Notes: generated from the letters alone by a model not told the origin. Positions 27,695 to 39,075 are shown, counted from the stretch's first letter. The stretch is 64,000 nucleotides of DNA from Leminorella grimontii ATCC 33999 = DSM 5078 (GCF_000439085.1 NZ_AUUA01000003.1:372001-436000), one strand, 5' to 3'. Made by a program: numbers and translations.

Positions 27695-28180
27695 TTATTT
27701 TACCTGTGCAAGCACTTTCTCAGTGATATCGTTTTCCGCATTGCTGTAGAAAGCAGCGTCAGATTTAACGACGACGGCATAGCCTTCTTTATCGGCAACG
27801 GTCTTCACTGCGGCCTGGACTTTAGCGACCAGCTTGTTCATCTCTTCAGATTCGCGACGACGGCTGTCCTGAGTGAAGGCAGCAGCCTTCTGTTGGAATG
27901 CCTTGATGTCGTTTTCAATCTTGGTACGCTCAGCGGCCTTCATGGAAGCGCCCTTAGTCTGGAGCTTCTTCACGTTGTCCTGCGCGGTCTTCTCTTCTTT
28001 TTGCAGATCGGCAGCGCGGGACTTAAACTCGCCTTCAAGCTTCTTGGCGATGGCTTCACGCTCAGGCATCTTTTGCAGAACCTGCATGACGTCAACGACG
28101 GCGACTTTATCGGCCGCCTGGGCAACGCCAGAAGCAACCATAGCTAAACCTAGACCTGCAGCACATAACCACTTTTTCAA
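27695..28180 (-). CDS. skp: Periplasmic chaperone Skp
   Basis: 161 aa with a Sec signal peptide (LCAAGLGLAMVASGVAQA). The mature part is a beta core plus long charged coiled-coil arms (about residues 45-125; KKLEGEFKSRAADLQKEEK). It trimerises as a jellyfish-like chaperone for outer membrane proteins on their way to BamA, which is encoded just upstream. The intergenic gap to bamA is 66 nt. Confidence 0.97.
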   Translation of the reverse strand: MKKWLCAAGLGLAMVASGVAQAADKVAVVDVMQVLQKMPEREAIAKKLEGEFKSRAADLQKEEKTAQDNVKKLQTKGASMKAAERTKIENDIKAFQQKAAAFTQDSRRRESEEMNKLVAKVQAAVKTVADKEGYAVVVKSDAAFYSNAENDITEKVLAQVK

Positions 28181-28246
28181 TTTGAACTCCTTAACTCATA
28201 ATTGCCTTGGGCCTAGACCCATTGTTTACTACCGGGCTCAGCATCA

Positions 28247-30655
28247 TTACCACGTAGTGCCGATGTTGAACTGGAACTGCTCTGACTTATCGCCGTCATA
28301 CTTATCCAACGGATTCGCGTAGGAGAAGACCAGCGGCCCCAGCGGAGACATCCACTGAAGCGCCACGCCGGCGGAAGTACGTATATTGCTTGGGTCGCTG
28401 TAGTCTGGAACGCCGTTAGCCTTGGTGGCCGCCGTATCCTTCCAGTTAGTATCCCACACCGTACCGGCGTCGAAGAAAATCGAGGTTCGCAGCGAGTTAG
28501 CGTACTTGTCGTCAACCAGCGGCGTCGGGAAAATCAGCTCAACGCTGGCAACGCCCATGGCGTTACCGCCGACGGCGTCGTCACTGTGGTCTAAAGAACA
28601 TCCCGCCAGCGTATTCGGCGTCGAGCAGTTTCTCAGATAAACCGCCTTAGGACCGATGTTGTTCGACTGGAAGCCGCGCACCGTACCGGAACCACCCGCA
28701 TAGAAGTTGTCGTAGAACGGCATCTCTTTACCGCCCAGACCGTCGCCGTAGCCGGCGCGCAGGCGACCTAACATCACCCACTTGTCTTTGCTGTCGATCG
28801 GATAGTAAGAGGCGCTGTCAAACGTCAACTTGTAGTACTCGTTGTCAGATCCTGGGATCGTCACCTTGCCGTTCAGGCCGGCGCGAGAACCCGACGTCGG
28901 GAAGTAGCCGCGGTTCAGGCTGTTGTAGTTCCAGCCTGCGGACAGGAAGAAGTCGTAGGCCTTGTAGTCGGCCTTCTCGTTCAGCGCCGGTTTTTCTCCG
29001 ACCGACTCAAGATAGCGCCACATGGCGAGCTGCGGCTGCATTTCGGACAGGTCGTTGCTGACGAAGTCCAGACCGAAGCGCAGCGCGTTGTTTTCGTTGA
29101 TCGGGAAGCCCAGCGTCGTTCCTACGCCGAAGCTGTCCTTGCTATAGTCGGACAGGTCCGCATCGTCTGCGCTGAACTGATCGAAGAAGACTCTGCCGCC
29201 GAGGCTCACGCCGTCAACGGTGAAATAGGGTTCGGTAACGGACAGTTCTACGTAGGTCCGGTAGTCGTTTTTGGTACCGTTGATACCGACGCTCTTACCC
29301 GTACCCATCCAGTTTTCCTGCTGCAGGCCAACCTGGAAGCTCACGCCGCTTTCGGTACCGAAGCCAACGCCGAAGTTAAAGGTACCGGTGTTGCGCTCTT
29401 TCACCTTATAAACAACGTCAACCTGGTCAGGGGATCCCGGCACGCGTTCGGTTTCTACGTCGACGGTTTCAAAGTAGCCGAGGCGGTTCAAGCGCTCTTT
29501 GCCCTGCTCAACCAGATCGTTGCCAAGCCAGGCCCCTTCCATCTGGCGCATTTCGCGGCGCAGTACGGAGTCTTTACTGACGTCGTTGCCTTCAAAGCGA
29601 ATGCGGCGCACGTAGAAGCGGTTGCCGGCGTCCACGCTGATGTGCAGCTTCACGGTGCGGTCTGCGTCGTTGATTTCAGGCTGCGTCGCCACGCGCGGAT
29701 AGGCGTAGCCGTAGCGGCCCAGCAGCTTTTTAATGCTGTCTTCGACCTGCGTCACCTTGCTGCCGTTGTACAGTTCGCCCGGCTCAACCTTGGCGAGGTC
29801 TTCAATCGCCGCGCCGTGACCGGCCAGGTTGCCTCTCACCTCAACGCCGGAAAGCTTGTACTGCTGCCCTTCGGTGATGTTGATAGTGATGTAGATGCTT
29901 TTCTTGTCCGGCGTCAGGCTGACGTTGGTAGAGTCGATGTTGAAGCGGGCATAGCCGCGATCCAGATAGAAGCTGCGAAGCGCTTCAAGGTCGCCGGACA
30001 GCTTTTGCTTCTGGTAGTTGCGATCGCCCACCACGTTCCACCACGGCACCTGATCGCGCAGTTGGAAGCGGCTGACCAGCTCTTCGTTGGAAAACGCGTG
30101 GTTGCCGACGATATTGATCTGTTGAATAGAGGCGGATTCACCTTCGGAGAACACCAGCTTCAGGTCGACGCGGTTGCGCGGCAGCGGCGTGACGATAGCC
30201 TTTACCGACGCGTTGTATTTACCGACGCTGTAGTAGAAGTCTTCCAGCCCTTTCTCCATGGAGCTCAGGGTGGTTCTGTCCAGCGCTTCACCGACGCGAA
30301 CGCCGGAGGCTTCCAGATTCTCCTTCAGCGCGTCGTCTTTCACCGCCTTGTTGCCGGAGAAAGTCACGCTGGCGATAGTCGGGCGTTCCTTAACCTGAAC
30401 AATCAGCGCGTTGCCGTCTCGCAGCACCCTGACGTCTTCGAAGTTACCGGAAGCAAACAGCGCCCGGATGGTATTACCGATATCCGCATCGCTGACCGTG
30501 TCGCCTACGCGAACGGGCATGTTCAACAGCGCAGCGCCCGTGGCTACGCGCTGTAATCCTTCAAAACGAATGTCCTGTACGACAAACGAATCGGCACCGT
30601 ATGCGGTGGCGCTGCCAAACAGCAGCGAGGCTAAAAGCAACTTTTTCATCGCCAT
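28247..30655 (-). CDS. bamA: Outer membrane protein assembly factor BamA
   Basis: 802 aa (E. coli 810). A signal peptide ([17 protein letters not shown]) precedes five POTRA domains (to about residue 420) and a 16-stranded beta-barrel. VRGFQSN marks the conserved loop-6 VRGF motif, and the C-terminal FQFNIGTTW is the outer-membrane beta-signal. It catalyses insertion of outer membrane proteins. Extracellular loops around [19 protein letters not shown] differ from E. coli and contain two Cys. It is located between rseP and skp as usual. Confidence 0.98.
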   Translation of the reverse strand: MAMKKLLLASLLFGSATAYGADSFVVQDIRFEGLQRVATGAALLNMPVRVGDTVSDADIGNTIRALFASGNFEDVRVLRDGNALIVQVKERPTIASVTFSGNKAVKDDALKENLEASGVRVGEALDRTTLSSMEKGLEDFYYSVGKYNASVKAIVTPLPRNRVDLKLVFSEGESASIQQINIVGNHAFSNEELVSRFQLRDQVPWWNVVGDRNYQKQKLSGDLEALRSFYLDRGYARFNIDSTNVSLTPDKKSIYITINITEGQQYKLSGVEVRGNLAGHGAAIEDLAKVEPGELYNGSKVTQVEDSIKKLLGRYGYAYPRVATQPEINDADRTVKLHISVDAGNRFYVRRIRFEGNDVSKDSVLRREMRQMEGAWLGNDLVEQGKERLNRLGYFETVDVETERVPGSPDQVDVVYKVKERNTGTFNFGVGFGTESGVSFQVGLQQENWMGTGKSVGINGTKNDYRTYVELSVTEPYFTVDGVSLGGRVFFDQFSADDADLSDYSKDSFGVGTTLGFPINENNALRFGLDFVSNDLSEMQPQLAMWRYLESVGEKPALNEKADYKAYDFFLSAGWNYNSLNRGYFPTSGSRAGLNGKVTIPGSDNEYYKLTFDSASYYPIDSKDKWVMLGRLRAGYGDGLGGKEMPFYDNFYAGGSGTVRGFQSNNIGPKAVYLRNCSTPNTLAGCSLDHSDDAVGGNAMGVASVELIFPTPLVDDKYANSLRTSIFFDAGTVWDTNWKDTAATKANGVPDYSDPSNIRTSAGVALQWMSPLGPLVFSYANPLDKYDGDKSEQFQFNIGTTW

Positions 30656-30686
30656 CGTTATTATCTGTTCATCCTAACCAAATTCT

Positions 30687-32045
30687 CTAGCCGTAAAAGC
30701 GCGAGAAGTCATTGAAAAGCGCAAGTCCCATCAACAGTACCAATAAGATTGCCCCAACCCGATAACTATAGTCCTGAACTTGCTCAGACACCGGTTTACC
30801 CGTTACCTTTTCTACCGCCAGAAAGGCCAAATGGCCACCGTCCAACACCGGCAGAGGGAACAGGTTAATTATGCCTAAGTTTACGCTAATTATCGCTAAA
30901 AACATCAGATAATAAACCAGTCCATAGCTGGCGGCTACGCCAGCTCCCTGAGCAATTGATATCGGGCCGCTCAGGTTTTTCAACTTCACGTCGCCCGTTA
31001 TCAGTTTTACTATCATTTTGGCAGTGAGCTTGGTCAGCTGCCAGGTTTCGCTTGCTGCCTGATAAACCGCTGAAAATACGTTGTATTGGCGGGTTATTTG
31101 ATACTCTTCCGGCAGCGGTATGACTTTAGGTGAAATACCGGCAAACCCGATTTTCGAACCATCATCAAGCGTCTTGACGTCCGGCGTCATCACGATCGTC
31201 TGGTTTTCGCCGGCGCGAGAAACGACCAACTCAATAGGTTGGCCGGGGCTGCTCTGCCACAGCTTAACGAAGTCCTGCCATTGGCCGACGTCTTTCCCGT
31301 TAACCTTCAACAGCCGATCGCCCTGCTTCAGCCCTGCCCTCTGCGCCGCTGAATCCGGCTGGACGACGTCCAGCACCGGCTCAACCTGTGGCATTTTAGG
31401 CATAAAGCCCAGCGTTTGTATCGGACTCTCCTTCTCCGGATCGAACGCCCAGTTGGAAATATCCAGCGTCTTTTTCTGCTCAACCGAAGACCCAAACGGG
31501 GCCACGGTCACCTCAATCTGCTTATCGCCAATCTGTCCTAAAAGCGCCATACGAACGGCGCTCCAATCAGGCGTTTCGATACCCGCAACGGACTTTAGTT
31601 CCATGCCGGCGGAAATATTCGCTTTTGCAGCAATAGATTGGGGAGTAATGTCGCCGATAACCGGGCGCAGCGTCGGCACGCCGATAATGAAAACTAGCCA
31701 GTAGGCAAAAACGGCAAACAGGAAGTTAGCCAAAGGGCCTGCCGCGATAATCGCCGCACGCTGCCCGACGGTTTTATTGTTAAACGCCTGTGAGCGAAGG
31801 TGTGGCTCAACCTCTTCCGCACGCTCGTCAAGCATTTTGACATAGCCGCCGAGAGGAATGGCGGCGATAACGAATTCGGTGCCTTTCTTATCGGTTCTGC
31901 GCCACAGCGCTTTGCCAAAACCGATAGAAAAACGAATAACTTTGACTCCACAGCGGCGCGCCACCCAAAAATGGCCAAACTCATGCACCGTGACTAGAAG
32001 CCCCAGCGCAATGATAAAGACCACTATGGTGTGAATTGTACTCAT
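30687..32045 (-). CDS. rseP: Site-2 intramembrane zinc protease RseP
   Basis: 452 aa. The zinc motif HEFGH lies in the first membrane segment (about residues 22-26). Two PDZ domains occupy about 115-305 ([20 protein letters not shown]), and the second metal ligand motif is LPVLDGGH near residue 400. It cleaves RseA to release sigma-E and also clears signal peptides. It is encoded directly upstream of bamA, a sigma-E-linked arrangement in enterobacteria. No sigma-E promoter was assigned here. Confidence 0.97.
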   Translation of the reverse strand: MSTIHTIVVFIIALGLLVTVHEFGHFWVARRCGVKVIRFSIGFGKALWRRTDKKGTEFVIAAIPLGGYVKMLDERAEEVEPHLRSQAFNNKTVGQRAAIIAAGPLANFLFAVFAYWLVFIIGVPTLRPVIGDITPQSIAAKANISAGMELKSVAGIETPDWSAVRMALLGQIGDKQIEVTVAPFGSSVEQKKTLDISNWAFDPEKESPIQTLGFMPKMPQVEPVLDVVQPDSAAQRAGLKQGDRLLKVNGKDVGQWQDFVKLWQSSPGQPIELVVSRAGENQTIVMTPDVKTLDDGSKIGFAGISPKVIPLPEEYQITRQYNVFSAVYQAASETWQLTKLTAKMIVKLITGDVKLKNLSGPISIAQGAGVAASYGLVYYLMFLAIISVNLGIINLFPLPVLDGGHLAFLAVEKVTGKPVSEQVQDYSYRVGAILLVLLMGLALFNDFSRFYG

Positions 32046-32054
32046 CAGCCCGCC

Positions 32055-32906
32055 TTAGAAAATAAGAAAAATCAGACAGGCAAATACCGGAATAGCCGCC
32101 GTCAAACTGTCAATTCGGTCAAGCACGCCGCCGTGGCCAGGAATAAGCTGGCTGCTGTCCTTTATGCCCGATTCGCGCTTAAACATGCTTTCCGTTAAAT
32201 CGCCCAGCACCGATGCTAACACAGCCAATACCGAACAGATGAGAAGCGTATTTAAAGAAATATGTAAAGGTACGAAAAGACTAAACAGCCAGGCGATAAG
32301 CGCAGAGGTTACCAGCCCGCCGATAAGCCCCTCAAGGGTTTTACCGGGCGAGACCTTAGGCGCCAGCTTATGCTTGCCGAACAGGCGTCCAAACGCATAG
32401 GCGCCGGAATCCGCGCCCCAGACCAGCACCATCACGTACAGCAGCCACCACGCGCCGGTATAGGCGTTTTCCTGCAGGCCGTGCTGGCGAAGCGCAATCA
32501 TGCCGAAAAAGAACGGAACGATCGTCAACACGCCAAACATCAGGCGCAGCAACGGAGATTTCTGCCAAAAGCGCGCCGATGACGGATAGCTAAGCACCAT
32601 AAGCAGCGCCAACGCCCACCATCCTAACGAGGCCAGCAGAAACGCATCGACGACGGGATTCGCTAACGGCGGCATGCCGGAGGCGTAAACCGGCCAGTAG
32701 AGCGCCCCAAGGCCGATGCCGCAAAGCACGGCCAAAGGAATGCGAAAAGCGGCGGTTTTAAAACCGAGAAACTGTCCCCACTCCCAGGCGGCCAGCATGC
32801 ATACCGCAATAATAACGATAGCAAAGGGCAGCGGCGGCAGCATAAACAGCGCGGCAATAACCAACGGAATAAGAATCAGCGCAGTAATGATGCGTGACTT
32901 CAGCAC
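32055..32906 (-). CDS. cdsA: Phosphatidate cytidylyltransferase
   Basis: 283 aa (E. coli 285), about eight membrane segments. The C-terminal signature SxxKRxxxxKDxxxxxPGHGGxxDRxD is present as MFKRESGIKDSSQLIPGHGG plus the following VLDRIDS. It makes CDP-diacylglycerol from phosphatidic acid and CTP at the inner membrane. It lies 9 nt from both uppS and rseP, an operon. Confidence 0.97.
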   Translation of the reverse strand: MLKSRIITALILIPLVIAALFMLPPLPFAIVIIAVCMLAAWEWGQFLGFKTAAFRIPLAVLCGIGLGALYWPVYASGMPPLANPVVDAFLLASLGWWALALLMVLSYPSSARFWQKSPLLRLMFGVLTIVPFFFGMIALRQHGLQENAYTGAWWLLYVMVLVWGADSGAYAFGRLFGKHKLAPKVSPGKTLEGLIGGLVTSALIAWLFSLFVPLHISLNTLLICSVLAVLASVLGDLTESMFKRESGIKDSSQLIPGHGGVLDRIDSLTAAIPVFACLIFLIF

Positions 32907-32915
32907 GAGTGCCTC

Positions 32916-33674
32916 CTAGATTTCCTTACAACTCGCGGGTTCAGTCCCACCAAAACGACGCTCACGCTGTGCAAACGCATTAAGCGCACCTTCAAAAACA
33001 AGTTCATCAAAGTCGGGCCAAAGCACTTCGGTAAAGTACAGTTCCGCATAGGCGATTTGCCACAGCAGGAAGTTGCTTATCCGATGCTCTCCCCCGGTTC
33101 TTATCACTAAATCGACCGGCGCCAGATCGCGAAGGTTCACGTACTGGCCAATCGCCTGCTCGCTGATGTCTTCCGGCTTCAGCTCACCTTCGGCGACCTT
33201 TCTGGCCAGCGTCTGGCACGCCTGAGTGATGTCCCAACGTCCGCCGTAGTTAGCGGCGATGTTCAGCGTCAGACCGGTATTGTTTTCCGTCAACGCCTGC
33301 GCCTTGTGGATCTTGGCGCGCAGGCGATCGCTAAAGCGCGTAATGTCGCCAATCACCCGCAGGCGCACGTTATGCTTGTGCAGACTTGGCGCTTCTTTAT
33401 CCAACGCGCGCCCAAACAGCTCCATCAGCGCGGACACTTCCTGCGCGGGGCGGTTCCAGTTCTCGCTGCTGAAAGCATAGAGCGTCAGAGCCTGAATGCC
33501 CCGGCTTACGGCAAAACTGACGGCCCGACGCACCGCTTTAGCCCCTTCCTGGTGGCCGAAAACGCGCAGTTTCCCTAATTGCTTAGCCCAACGGCCGTTG
33601 CCATCCATAATAATAGCAACGTGGCGCGGAACAGAGGCTTGATTGTTATCGTTCTGCTGTTTAACGGGCGACAT
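32916..33674 (-). CDS. uppS: Undecaprenyl diphosphate synthase
   Basis: 252 aa. IIMDGNGRWAK with the catalytic Asp (residue 24), GHQEGAKAVRRAV, LTLYAFSSENWNRP and VIRTGGEHRISNFLLWQ are all cis-prenyltransferase motifs. It makes the C55 carrier for peptidoglycan and LPS sugars. An independent transcript start is likely because a terminator separates it from dxr (33743-33763). Confidence 0.98.
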   Translation of the reverse strand: MSPVKQQNDNNQASVPRHVAIIMDGNGRWAKQLGKLRVFGHQEGAKAVRRAVSFAVSRGIQALTLYAFSSENWNRPAQEVSALMELFGRALDKEAPSLHKHNVRLRVIGDITRFSDRLRAKIHKAQALTENNTGLTLNIAANYGGRWDITQACQTLARKVAEGELKPEDISEQAIGQYVNLRDLAPVDLVIRTGGEHRISNFLLWQIAYAELYFTEVLWPDFDELVFEGALNAFAQRERRFGGTEPASCKEI

Positions 33675-33742
33675 AACCAGTTAGCATTCCTAAATAATTA
33701 ATAGAACAACAGCAAAAAACTACCGTTCTTCTTACGCAAAAA

Positions 33743-33763
33743 AGCCGTGAACACCGCACGGCT
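33743..33763 (-). terminator. Terminator between dxr and uppS
   Basis: On the minus strand AGCCGTG pairs with CACGGCT around a 7-nt loop, followed by TTTTTTGC. Confidence 0.8.
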
Positions 33764-33879
33764 CGTGAAACCAGTTCAAGCACGCTTTCTCTTTTCCAGA
33801 TCCGAAGAGCTGATAGCTTGGACAGTTATCATGGCGCAAACTATACCATTTCACCCTGATACGAACAAATCTGCCGTGA

Positions 33880-35076
33880 TTAACCGCACAGCGATGAAAT
33901 GACATCATCAGCTCGTTCCCGGGCCCAGGCGTCAATAAACAAGACCTCGTCGACGCTCTGAGGTTCCCTGTGGCATAGGGAATCCAGCGTCAAATGATTC
34001 ACTTTTGCGATATCGGTGAAGGCGATCCGCTGCTGCAAAAACGCCTCCACGCTGCGCTCGTTCGCGGCGTTTAGCGCGGTCGTCGCCGCCTGCCCTGCGA
34101 GGCTGGCGTCCATCGCCAGCTTCAGGCACGGGTAGCGCGCAAAGTCGGGCTGCTCAAACGTTAACGCCCCAAGGCGACAAAAATCAAGGTGCTGCGCGCC
34201 GGAAGAAATGCGTTCCGGGTAGGCCATTGCGTGCGCAATCGGCGTTTTCATATCCGGCGAACCGAGCTGCGCGAGAATGCTGCCATCCTGATAGCGCACC
34301 ATCGAATGGATCACCGACTGGGGGTGCAGCAGCACCTCCATCTGCTCAACGGATGCATTGAACAGCCAGCGGGCCTCTATATACTCCAGCCCTTTATTCA
34401 TCATGGTTGCTGAATCTACGGAGATTTTTCTTCCCATCGACCAGTTGGGGTGGGCGCAGGCCTGATCCGGAGACATTGACGCCAACTGCTCTATCGGCGT
34501 CGTTCTGAAAGGGCCTCCGGACCCGGTAAGAATAATGCTGACTACGCCGTTGTCCTTCAGCGACGCGCAGCCTAAAGCGTGCTGCACCGCAGGCGGCATG
34601 CTTTGGAAAATCGCGTTGTGCTCGCTGTCGATCGGCAACAGCTGGGCGCCATACTGCGTGACGGCATCCATAAACAGCCGACCGCAGGTCACCAGCGACT
34701 CTTTATTAGCCAACAGAACCTGCTTGCCGGCCCGGATGGCCGCAAGCGTAGGCAAAAGCCCCGCTGCGCCGACGATAGCCGCCATAACCTGAGAGACTTC
34801 CGGCGCCGACGACAGTTCGCAGGCGGCATTATGCCCGCTCAGCACTTCGGTTGAGAGCCCCTCCTCCTTCAGGCGCGCCCGAAGCGTAGAGGCCGAACGC
34901 TCGTCGGCCATGGCGGCGTATTGAGGGCGAAACTCGCGGCACTGCGCCAGCATCGCGTCCACATTACGTCCGGCGACCAGCGCATAAACGCAAAACCGTT
35001 CGGGATTCTCTCTGATCACCGCCAGCGTGCTGTGCCCGATAGACCCCGTCGAACCAAGTATCGTTATTTTTTTCAT
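33880..35076 (-). CDS. dxr: 1-deoxy-D-xylulose-5-phosphate reductoisomerase
   Basis: 398 aa, equal to E. coli. The start at 35076 ([17 protein letters not shown]) is chosen because the cofactor loop normally begins at residue 4; a frame opening at 35136 adds 20 unrelated residues. [26 protein letters not shown] and [20 protein letters not shown] carry substrate and metal residues. It performs the second step of the MEP isoprenoid pathway and feeds uppS downstream. No strong ribosome site is visible. Confidence 0.98.
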   Translation of the reverse strand: MKKITILGSTGSIGHSTLAVIRENPERFCVYALVAGRNVDAMLAQCREFRPQYAAMADERSASTLRARLKEEGLSTEVLSGHNAACELSSAPEVSQVMAAIVGAAGLLPTLAAIRAGKQVLLANKESLVTCGRLFMDAVTQYGAQLLPIDSEHNAIFQSMPPAVQHALGCASLKDNGVVSIILTGSGGPFRTTPIEQLASMSPDQACAHPNWSMGRKISVDSATMMNKGLEYIEARWLFNASVEQMEVLLHPQSVIHSMVRYQDGSILAQLGSPDMKTPIAHAMAYPERISSGAQHLDFCRLGALTFEQPDFARYPCLKLAMDASLAGQAATTALNAANERSVEAFLQQRIAFTDIAKVNHLTLDSLCHREPQSVDEVLFIDAWARERADDVISSLCG

Positions 35077-35243
35077 CAGGTTATTACTACTATTCACGAC
35101 ATTTCTCACAGAGCGCGTCTGTAAAAAGAATGGCACATTTAAGATTTATGACAAACCATCTTAATTAGCTACAGCGGATATTCCGGCCGAAAATACAACT
35201 TACTCATATTGCCATCGTGCTCGGCCGGAAGGGCGCTTGTATT

Positions 35244-35475
35244 AACTTTGGGAGTACGGCGGGCCTAGCCCTCCTAGGGACCGTTATGAAGCCCTTCGGG
35301 CTTCCCCCATCAGTGCCAGCGCAAGCGCTGTTCAAACCGGCTTTGCCGGTTTGTCGTTGGCTTACGCCAAGTCGACCCCTACGGACAACGCCTTTAGGCG
35401 TTGAACAACACGAAGTGTTGGCCCGTAGGGCGAGCGACGCGAGTAGCCCTCTCCCGCCGTTTAACTCCGTAAGTT
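35244..35475. repeat. Multi-hairpin palindromic element between dxr and frr
   Basis: At least six perfect short hairpins follow one another: GAAGCCC-TTC-GGGCTTC (35288-35304), CAGCGC-AA-GCGCTG, AAACCGGC-TTT-GCCGGTTT, TTGGC-TTAC-GCCAA, CAACGCC-TTTA-GGCGTTG and CAACAC-GAA-GTGTTG. The last two are enclosed by CCCTACGG / CCGTAGGG. The whole is bounded by an imperfect inverted repeat (AACTT..GGAGT..CGGCGGG at 35244-35264 and its complement at about 35452-35475). It has no open frame of note. It could be a structured RNA or a palindromic mobile or repeat element. Confidence 0.7.
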
Positions 35476-35586
35476 TTATTCAAGACCTTTACCAACGGTC
35501 TCACATTTTACGCTTTTCTTACACCGGAATCACGATACCCCAGAAAACTCCCGGTCACCCGTATTTTCAACGAGTTAAAAAAGAAA

Positions 35587-35620
35587 AACCCGGCCGTAGG
35601 TCAAACGCCACCACCGGGTT
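35587..35620 (-). terminator. Terminator after frr
   Basis: On the minus strand AACCCGG pairs with CCGGGTT around a loop of about 20 nt, followed by TTTCTTTTTTT-type sequence. Confidence 0.75.
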
Positions 35621-35643
35621 TTCTTTATTAGCCAGAAGCGAAA

Positions 35644-36201
35644 TCAGAACGCCATCAGTTCGGCTTCTTTCTCCGCCAGCGACTCATCAATCTTCTTGAT
35701 GTAACCGTCGGTCAGCTTCTGGATTTCATCCTGCGCTTTGCGCTCTTCGTCTTCGCCGATTTCTTTATCTTTCAGCAGCGCCTTGATCTTGTCGTTCGCG
35801 TCGCGGCGAACGTTGCGTACGGAAACGCGGCCCTGTTCGGCTTCGTTGCGTACGACTTTGGTCAGATCCTTACGGCGCTCTTCCGTCAGCGGCGGCAGCG
35901 GAACGCGGATGGTCGTACCGGCGGAAGACGGGTTGAGGCCCAGATCGGAAGCCATGATCGCTTTTTCTACTGCCGGAGACAGACTGCGGTCAAATACGGT
36001 AATAGCCAAAGTGCGGGAATCTTCCGTCACCACGTTCGCCAGCTGGCGAAGCGGAGTCGCAGAACCGTAGTATTCAACCATAATACCGTCCAGCAGGCTC
36101 GGATGAGCGCGGCCGGTGCGCACCTTGCTGATGTGCGTTTTGAACATGTCTACGCACTTTTCCATGCGCTCTTTTGCATCTTTTTTAATTTCGTTAATCA
36201 C
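35644..36201 (-). CDS. frr: Ribosome recycling factor
   Basis: 185 aa, same as E. coli RRF. It has the three-helix bundle with [15 protein letters not shown] near the N-terminus, [16 protein letters not shown], and the arm [18 protein letters not shown]. With EF-G it splits post-termination ribosomes. It follows pyrH by 84 nt, the conserved rpsB-tsf-pyrH-frr order. Confidence 0.98.
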   Translation of the reverse strand: MINEIKKDAKERMEKCVDMFKTHISKVRTGRAHPSLLDGIMVEYYGSATPLRQLANVVTEDSRTLAITVFDRSLSPAVEKAIMASDLGLNPSSAGTTIRVPLPPLTEERRKDLTKVVRNEAEQGRVSVRNVRRDANDKIKALLKDKEIGEDEERKAQDEIQKLTDGYIKKIDESLAEKEAELMAF

Positions 36202-36285
36202 GTTGCCAACCTTTCAATGTGAATAATAGTGGGAACCGCGCTTAATGCAGGGTCCGTAAAATTATGCGCATACGCGTCGAGGCGA

Positions 36286-37023
36286 TTATGATGTGGCCTG
36301 CGCGCAGATTAGGGTTCCTTCCGGCTCGCCCATGACCACGCGACGCAGCGCGCCGGGCTTGTTCATGTTGAACACGCGGATAGGGAGACCGTGATCGCGC
36401 GCCAACGTAAAGGCCGCGAGGTCCATCACCTTCAATTCACGCTCTAAAACGTCCTGATAGTTCAGGGTTTCATACAGCGTCGCATCCGGATTTTTTACCG
36501 GATCGTCAGAGAAAACGCCATCAACTTTTGTCGCTTTCAGCACAACGTCGGCTTCGATTTCGATGCCGCGCAGACAAGCGGCGGAGTCCGTCGTAAAGAA
36601 CGGGTTGCCGGTGCCGGCGGAGAAAATCACTACGCGACCGTGGCGCAGCAGGCTGATAGCTTCGGCCCAACTGTAGTCGTCGCAGACGCCGTTTAGCGGA
36701 ATCGCAGACATCAGGCGGGCGTTCACATAGGCACGATGAAGCGCATCGCGCATGGCCAGGCCGTTCATTACGGTCGCCAGCATCCCCATGTGGTCGCCCA
36801 CTACGCGGTTCATGCCGGCCTTAGCCAGCCCCGCGCCGCGAAACAGGTTACCGCCGCCAATCACAACGCCGACCTGGACGCCCAACTCAATCAATTCCTT
36901 AATCTCTTGAGCCATGCGGTCAAGGACGCTGGCGTCAATACCGAAACCTTCAGAGCCCTGTAGGGCCTCGCCGCTGAGTTTAAGCAGGATTCTTTGATAT
37001 GCGGGTTTTGCGTTGGTTGCCAT
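36286..37023 (-). CDS. pyrH: UMP kinase
   Basis: 245 aa (E. coli 241). The amino acid kinase fold is visible in [47 protein letters not shown] and [16 protein letters not shown]. It phosphorylates UMP to UDP as a hexamer, inhibited by UTP and activated by GTP in enterobacteria. It is separated from tsf by a terminator. Confidence 0.98.
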   Translation of the reverse strand: MATNAKPAYQRILLKLSGEALQGSEGFGIDASVLDRMAQEIKELIELGVQVGVVIGGGNLFRGAGLAKAGMNRVVGDHMGMLATVMNGLAMRDALHRAYVNARLMSAIPLNGVCDDYSWAEAISLLRHGRVVIFSAGTGNPFFTTDSAACLRGIEIEADVVLKATKVDGVFSDDPVKNPDATLYETLNYQDVLERELKVMDLAAFTLARDHGLPIRVFNMNKPGALRRVVMGEPEGTLICAQATS

Positions 37024-37084
37024 GGTTTGATTTCCTAAGTCGGCAGAGAGTTGTCGTCGGTTTATATCCTAACTACTTAAAAAA

Positions 37085-37110
37085 ACGGACCGATACGACT
37101 ATCGATCCGT
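37085..37110 (-). terminator. Terminator after tsf
   Basis: ACGGATCGAT and ATCGGTCCGT (minus strand) pair with one mismatch around a 6-nt loop and are followed by TTTTTTTAAG. Confidence 0.8.
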
Positions 37111-37128
37111 TTTTTCATCAAGAGAAGA

Positions 37129-37983
37129 TTACTTAGCCATCGCAGCAACTTCTGCCGCAAAGTCTACTTCTACTTTCTCGATGCCTTCACCCACTTCAAA
37201 GCGGATGAACTGAGCTACGCCAGCCTTGCGCTCTTTGAGCAGGTCGCCGACGGTTTTGCTCGGCTCCATAACGAAAGCCTGACCGGTCAGAGAGATCTCG
37301 CCGGTGAACTTACGCATACGGCCTTCAACCATCTTCTCGGCGATTTCGCGCGGCTTGCCGGACTGCATCGCGATATCGATTTGGATTTCGTGCTCGCGGG
37401 CAACGACTTCAGCCGGAACGTCGTCCGGAGAGACGAACTCGGGCTTGCTTGCAGCGATGTGCATTGCGATGTGCTTAACCAGCTCATCGTCAGCTGCGCC
37501 GGTTGCAGCAACCAGAACGCCGATGCGAGCGCCGTGCATGTATGCGCCCAGCTTTTCGCCTTCCAGGAAGACGACGCGACGGATATTGATGTTTTCACCA
37601 ATCTTCGCCACCAGCGCGGTGCGGGTTTCTTCAAACTTGGCTTTCAGCGCTTCAACATCGGTGATGTTTTCAGCCAGCGCAGCGTCGATAGCGCCGTTTG
37701 CAAAGGCCAGGAAGCCAGCGTCTTTAGCAACGAAGTCGGTTTCACAGTTAGCTTCCAGAATCACGCCGCGCTTACCGTCGGCTGCGATTTTGGTCAGGAT
37801 AACGCCTTCAGCAGCCACGCGACCGGCTTTCTTAGCCGCTTTCGCCTGACCAGACTTACGCATGTTGTCGATAGCCAGCTCGATGTCGCCGTTAGCTTCA
37901 ACCAGCGCTTTTTTACATTCCATCATACCGGCGCCGGTACGGTCGCGAAGTTCTTTTACTAGAGCTGCAGTAATTTCAGCCAT
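37129..37983 (-). CDS. tsf: Elongation factor Ts
   Basis: 284 aa (E. coli 283) from the ATG at 37983 ([17 protein letters not shown]). A longer frame to 38046 is rejected for lack of homology. The N-terminal UBA-like motif [18 protein letters not shown] and the core CETDFVAKD are present. It is the nucleotide exchange factor for EF-Tu. It is cotranscribed with rpsB through a partial terminator. Confidence 0.98.
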   Translation of the reverse strand: MAEITAALVKELRDRTGAGMMECKKALVEANGDIELAIDNMRKSGQAKAAKKAGRVAAEGVILTKIAADGKRGVILEANCETDFVAKDAGFLAFANGAIDAALAENITDVEALKAKFEETRTALVAKIGENINIRRVVFLEGEKLGAYMHGARIGVLVAATGAADDELVKHIAMHIAASKPEFVSPDDVPAEVVAREHEIQIDIAMQSGKPREIAEKMVEGRMRKFTGEISLTGQAFVMEPSKTVGDLLKERKAGVAQFIRFEVGEGIEKVEVDFAAEVAAMAK

Positions 37984-38048
37984 TCTCTTTAATCCTCGGT
38001 TATTCTTTGTCGGACGTTTTGTAATAAACAAGTTATCTACAAGCAAAT

Positions 38049-38070
38049 AGGGGGCCTATTCAGGCCCCCT
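38049..38070 (-). terminator. Partial terminator/attenuator between rpsB and tsf
   Basis: On the minus strand AGGGGGCCT pairs with AGGCCCCCT around GAAT and is followed by ATTTGC, a weak T tail. A second hairpin, TAATAAGG/CCTTATTA (38094-38126), overlaps the rpsB stop. Similar read-through hairpins set the rpsB:tsf ratio in E. coli. Confidence 0.6.
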
Positions 38071-38123
38071 AACCAACATAATTAATACCTGGTTAATAAG
38101 GGCTCTCTACGGAGCACGCCTTA

Positions 38124-38849
38124 TTACTCCGCTTCGATGAAGCTTTCTTCTACGGCCTGAACGCCCTGAGCTGAACGAGCTTCACGAACGGTTTCTGCAA
38201 CAGCGCCAAGGTACAGCTGTACTGCGCGGATAGCATCGTCGTTACCAGGGATAACGAAGTCAACGCCGTCCGGATCGGAGTTGGTATCAACTACCGCAAA
38301 TACCGGGATACCCAGGTTGTTTGCTTCTTTGATAGCGATGTGCTCGTGGTCGGCGTCGATGACGAAAATCGCATCAGGCAGGCCGCCCATCTCTTTGATA
38401 CCACCCAGGCTGTTCTCCAGCTTGTCCATTTCGCGAGTACGCATCAGCGCCTCTTTCTTGGTTAGCTTGTCGAACGTACCGTCCTGTGCCTGAACTTCTA
38501 ATTCTTTTAAACGCTTGATTGACTGACGAACGGTTTTCCAGTTAGTCAGCATGCCACCTAACCAACGGTGGTTAACGTAGAATTGGTTGCAGCTTTTAGC
38601 GGCTTCTTTTACTGGCTCACACGCTGCGCGCTTGGTACCAACAAACAGGATCTTGCCCTTGTGGGAAGCGATCTTGTTTAACTCAGCCAAAGCTTCGTTG
38701 AACATCGGTACGGTTTTTTCAAGGTTGATGATATGCACTTTGTTACGAGCACCGAAGATGAACGGCTTCATTTTCGGGTTCCAGTAACGGGTCTGGTGAC
38801 CAAAGTGTACGCCAGCCTTGAGCATGTCGCGCATAGATACAGTTGCCAT
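38124..38849 (-). CDS. rpsB: 30S ribosomal protein S2
   Basis: 241 aa as in E. coli, from the ATG at 38849 ([20 protein letters not shown]); AGAGGTAAT precedes it. A longer frame to 38942 runs through the regulatory leader and is rejected. Conserved segments include [31 protein letters not shown] and FVIDADHEH. Its mRNA leader is a known autoregulatory target of S2 in gammaproteobacteria. Confidence 0.98.
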   Translation of the reverse strand: MATVSMRDMLKAGVHFGHQTRYWNPKMKPFIFGARNKVHIINLEKTVPMFNEALAELNKIASHKGKILFVGTKRAACEPVKEAAKSCNQFYVNHRWLGGMLTNWKTVRQSIKRLKELEVQAQDGTFDKLTKKEALMRTREMDKLENSLGGIKEMGGLPDAIFVIDADHEHIAIKEANNLGIPVFAVVDTNSDPDGVDFVIPGNDDAIRAVQLYLGAVAETVREARSAQGVQAVEESFIEAE

Positions 38850-38965
38850 TATTACCTCTATAGTAAAGTTTGGGGTTATGCCTCCACGCATCCCATAACG
38901 CCGACCCTGGAGCGAATAACGCTTCAAGGCACCCCGCCGCATGTGCCGATACGTGTGTGTTATAA
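38850..38965 (-). promoter_or_regulatory. rpsB mRNA leader with S2-binding-type structure
   Basis: The minus-strand leader of about 110 nt after TATAAC (around 38960) folds into hairpins including GTTATG/CATAAC flanked by GGGATGCGTGGAG. Position and form fit the S2 autoregulatory leader described for gammaproteobacteria; the assignment is by context. Confidence 0.55.
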
Positions 38966-39075
38966 CGTTAAGTAAAAGTGAATGAAAATACCGTACTGCA
39001 TTTCATAAAAAACAAGACGGATTTCCGGCGCGCTTTATACCATAAAAGCACCACTAAACGCCACTACTTATTCTT

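Noticed and set aside
35217..35699. 160-aa plus-strand ORF across the hairpin cluster and frr terminator
   Set aside because: It translates palindromic noncoding sequence and runs antisense into frr; no protein family resemblance.
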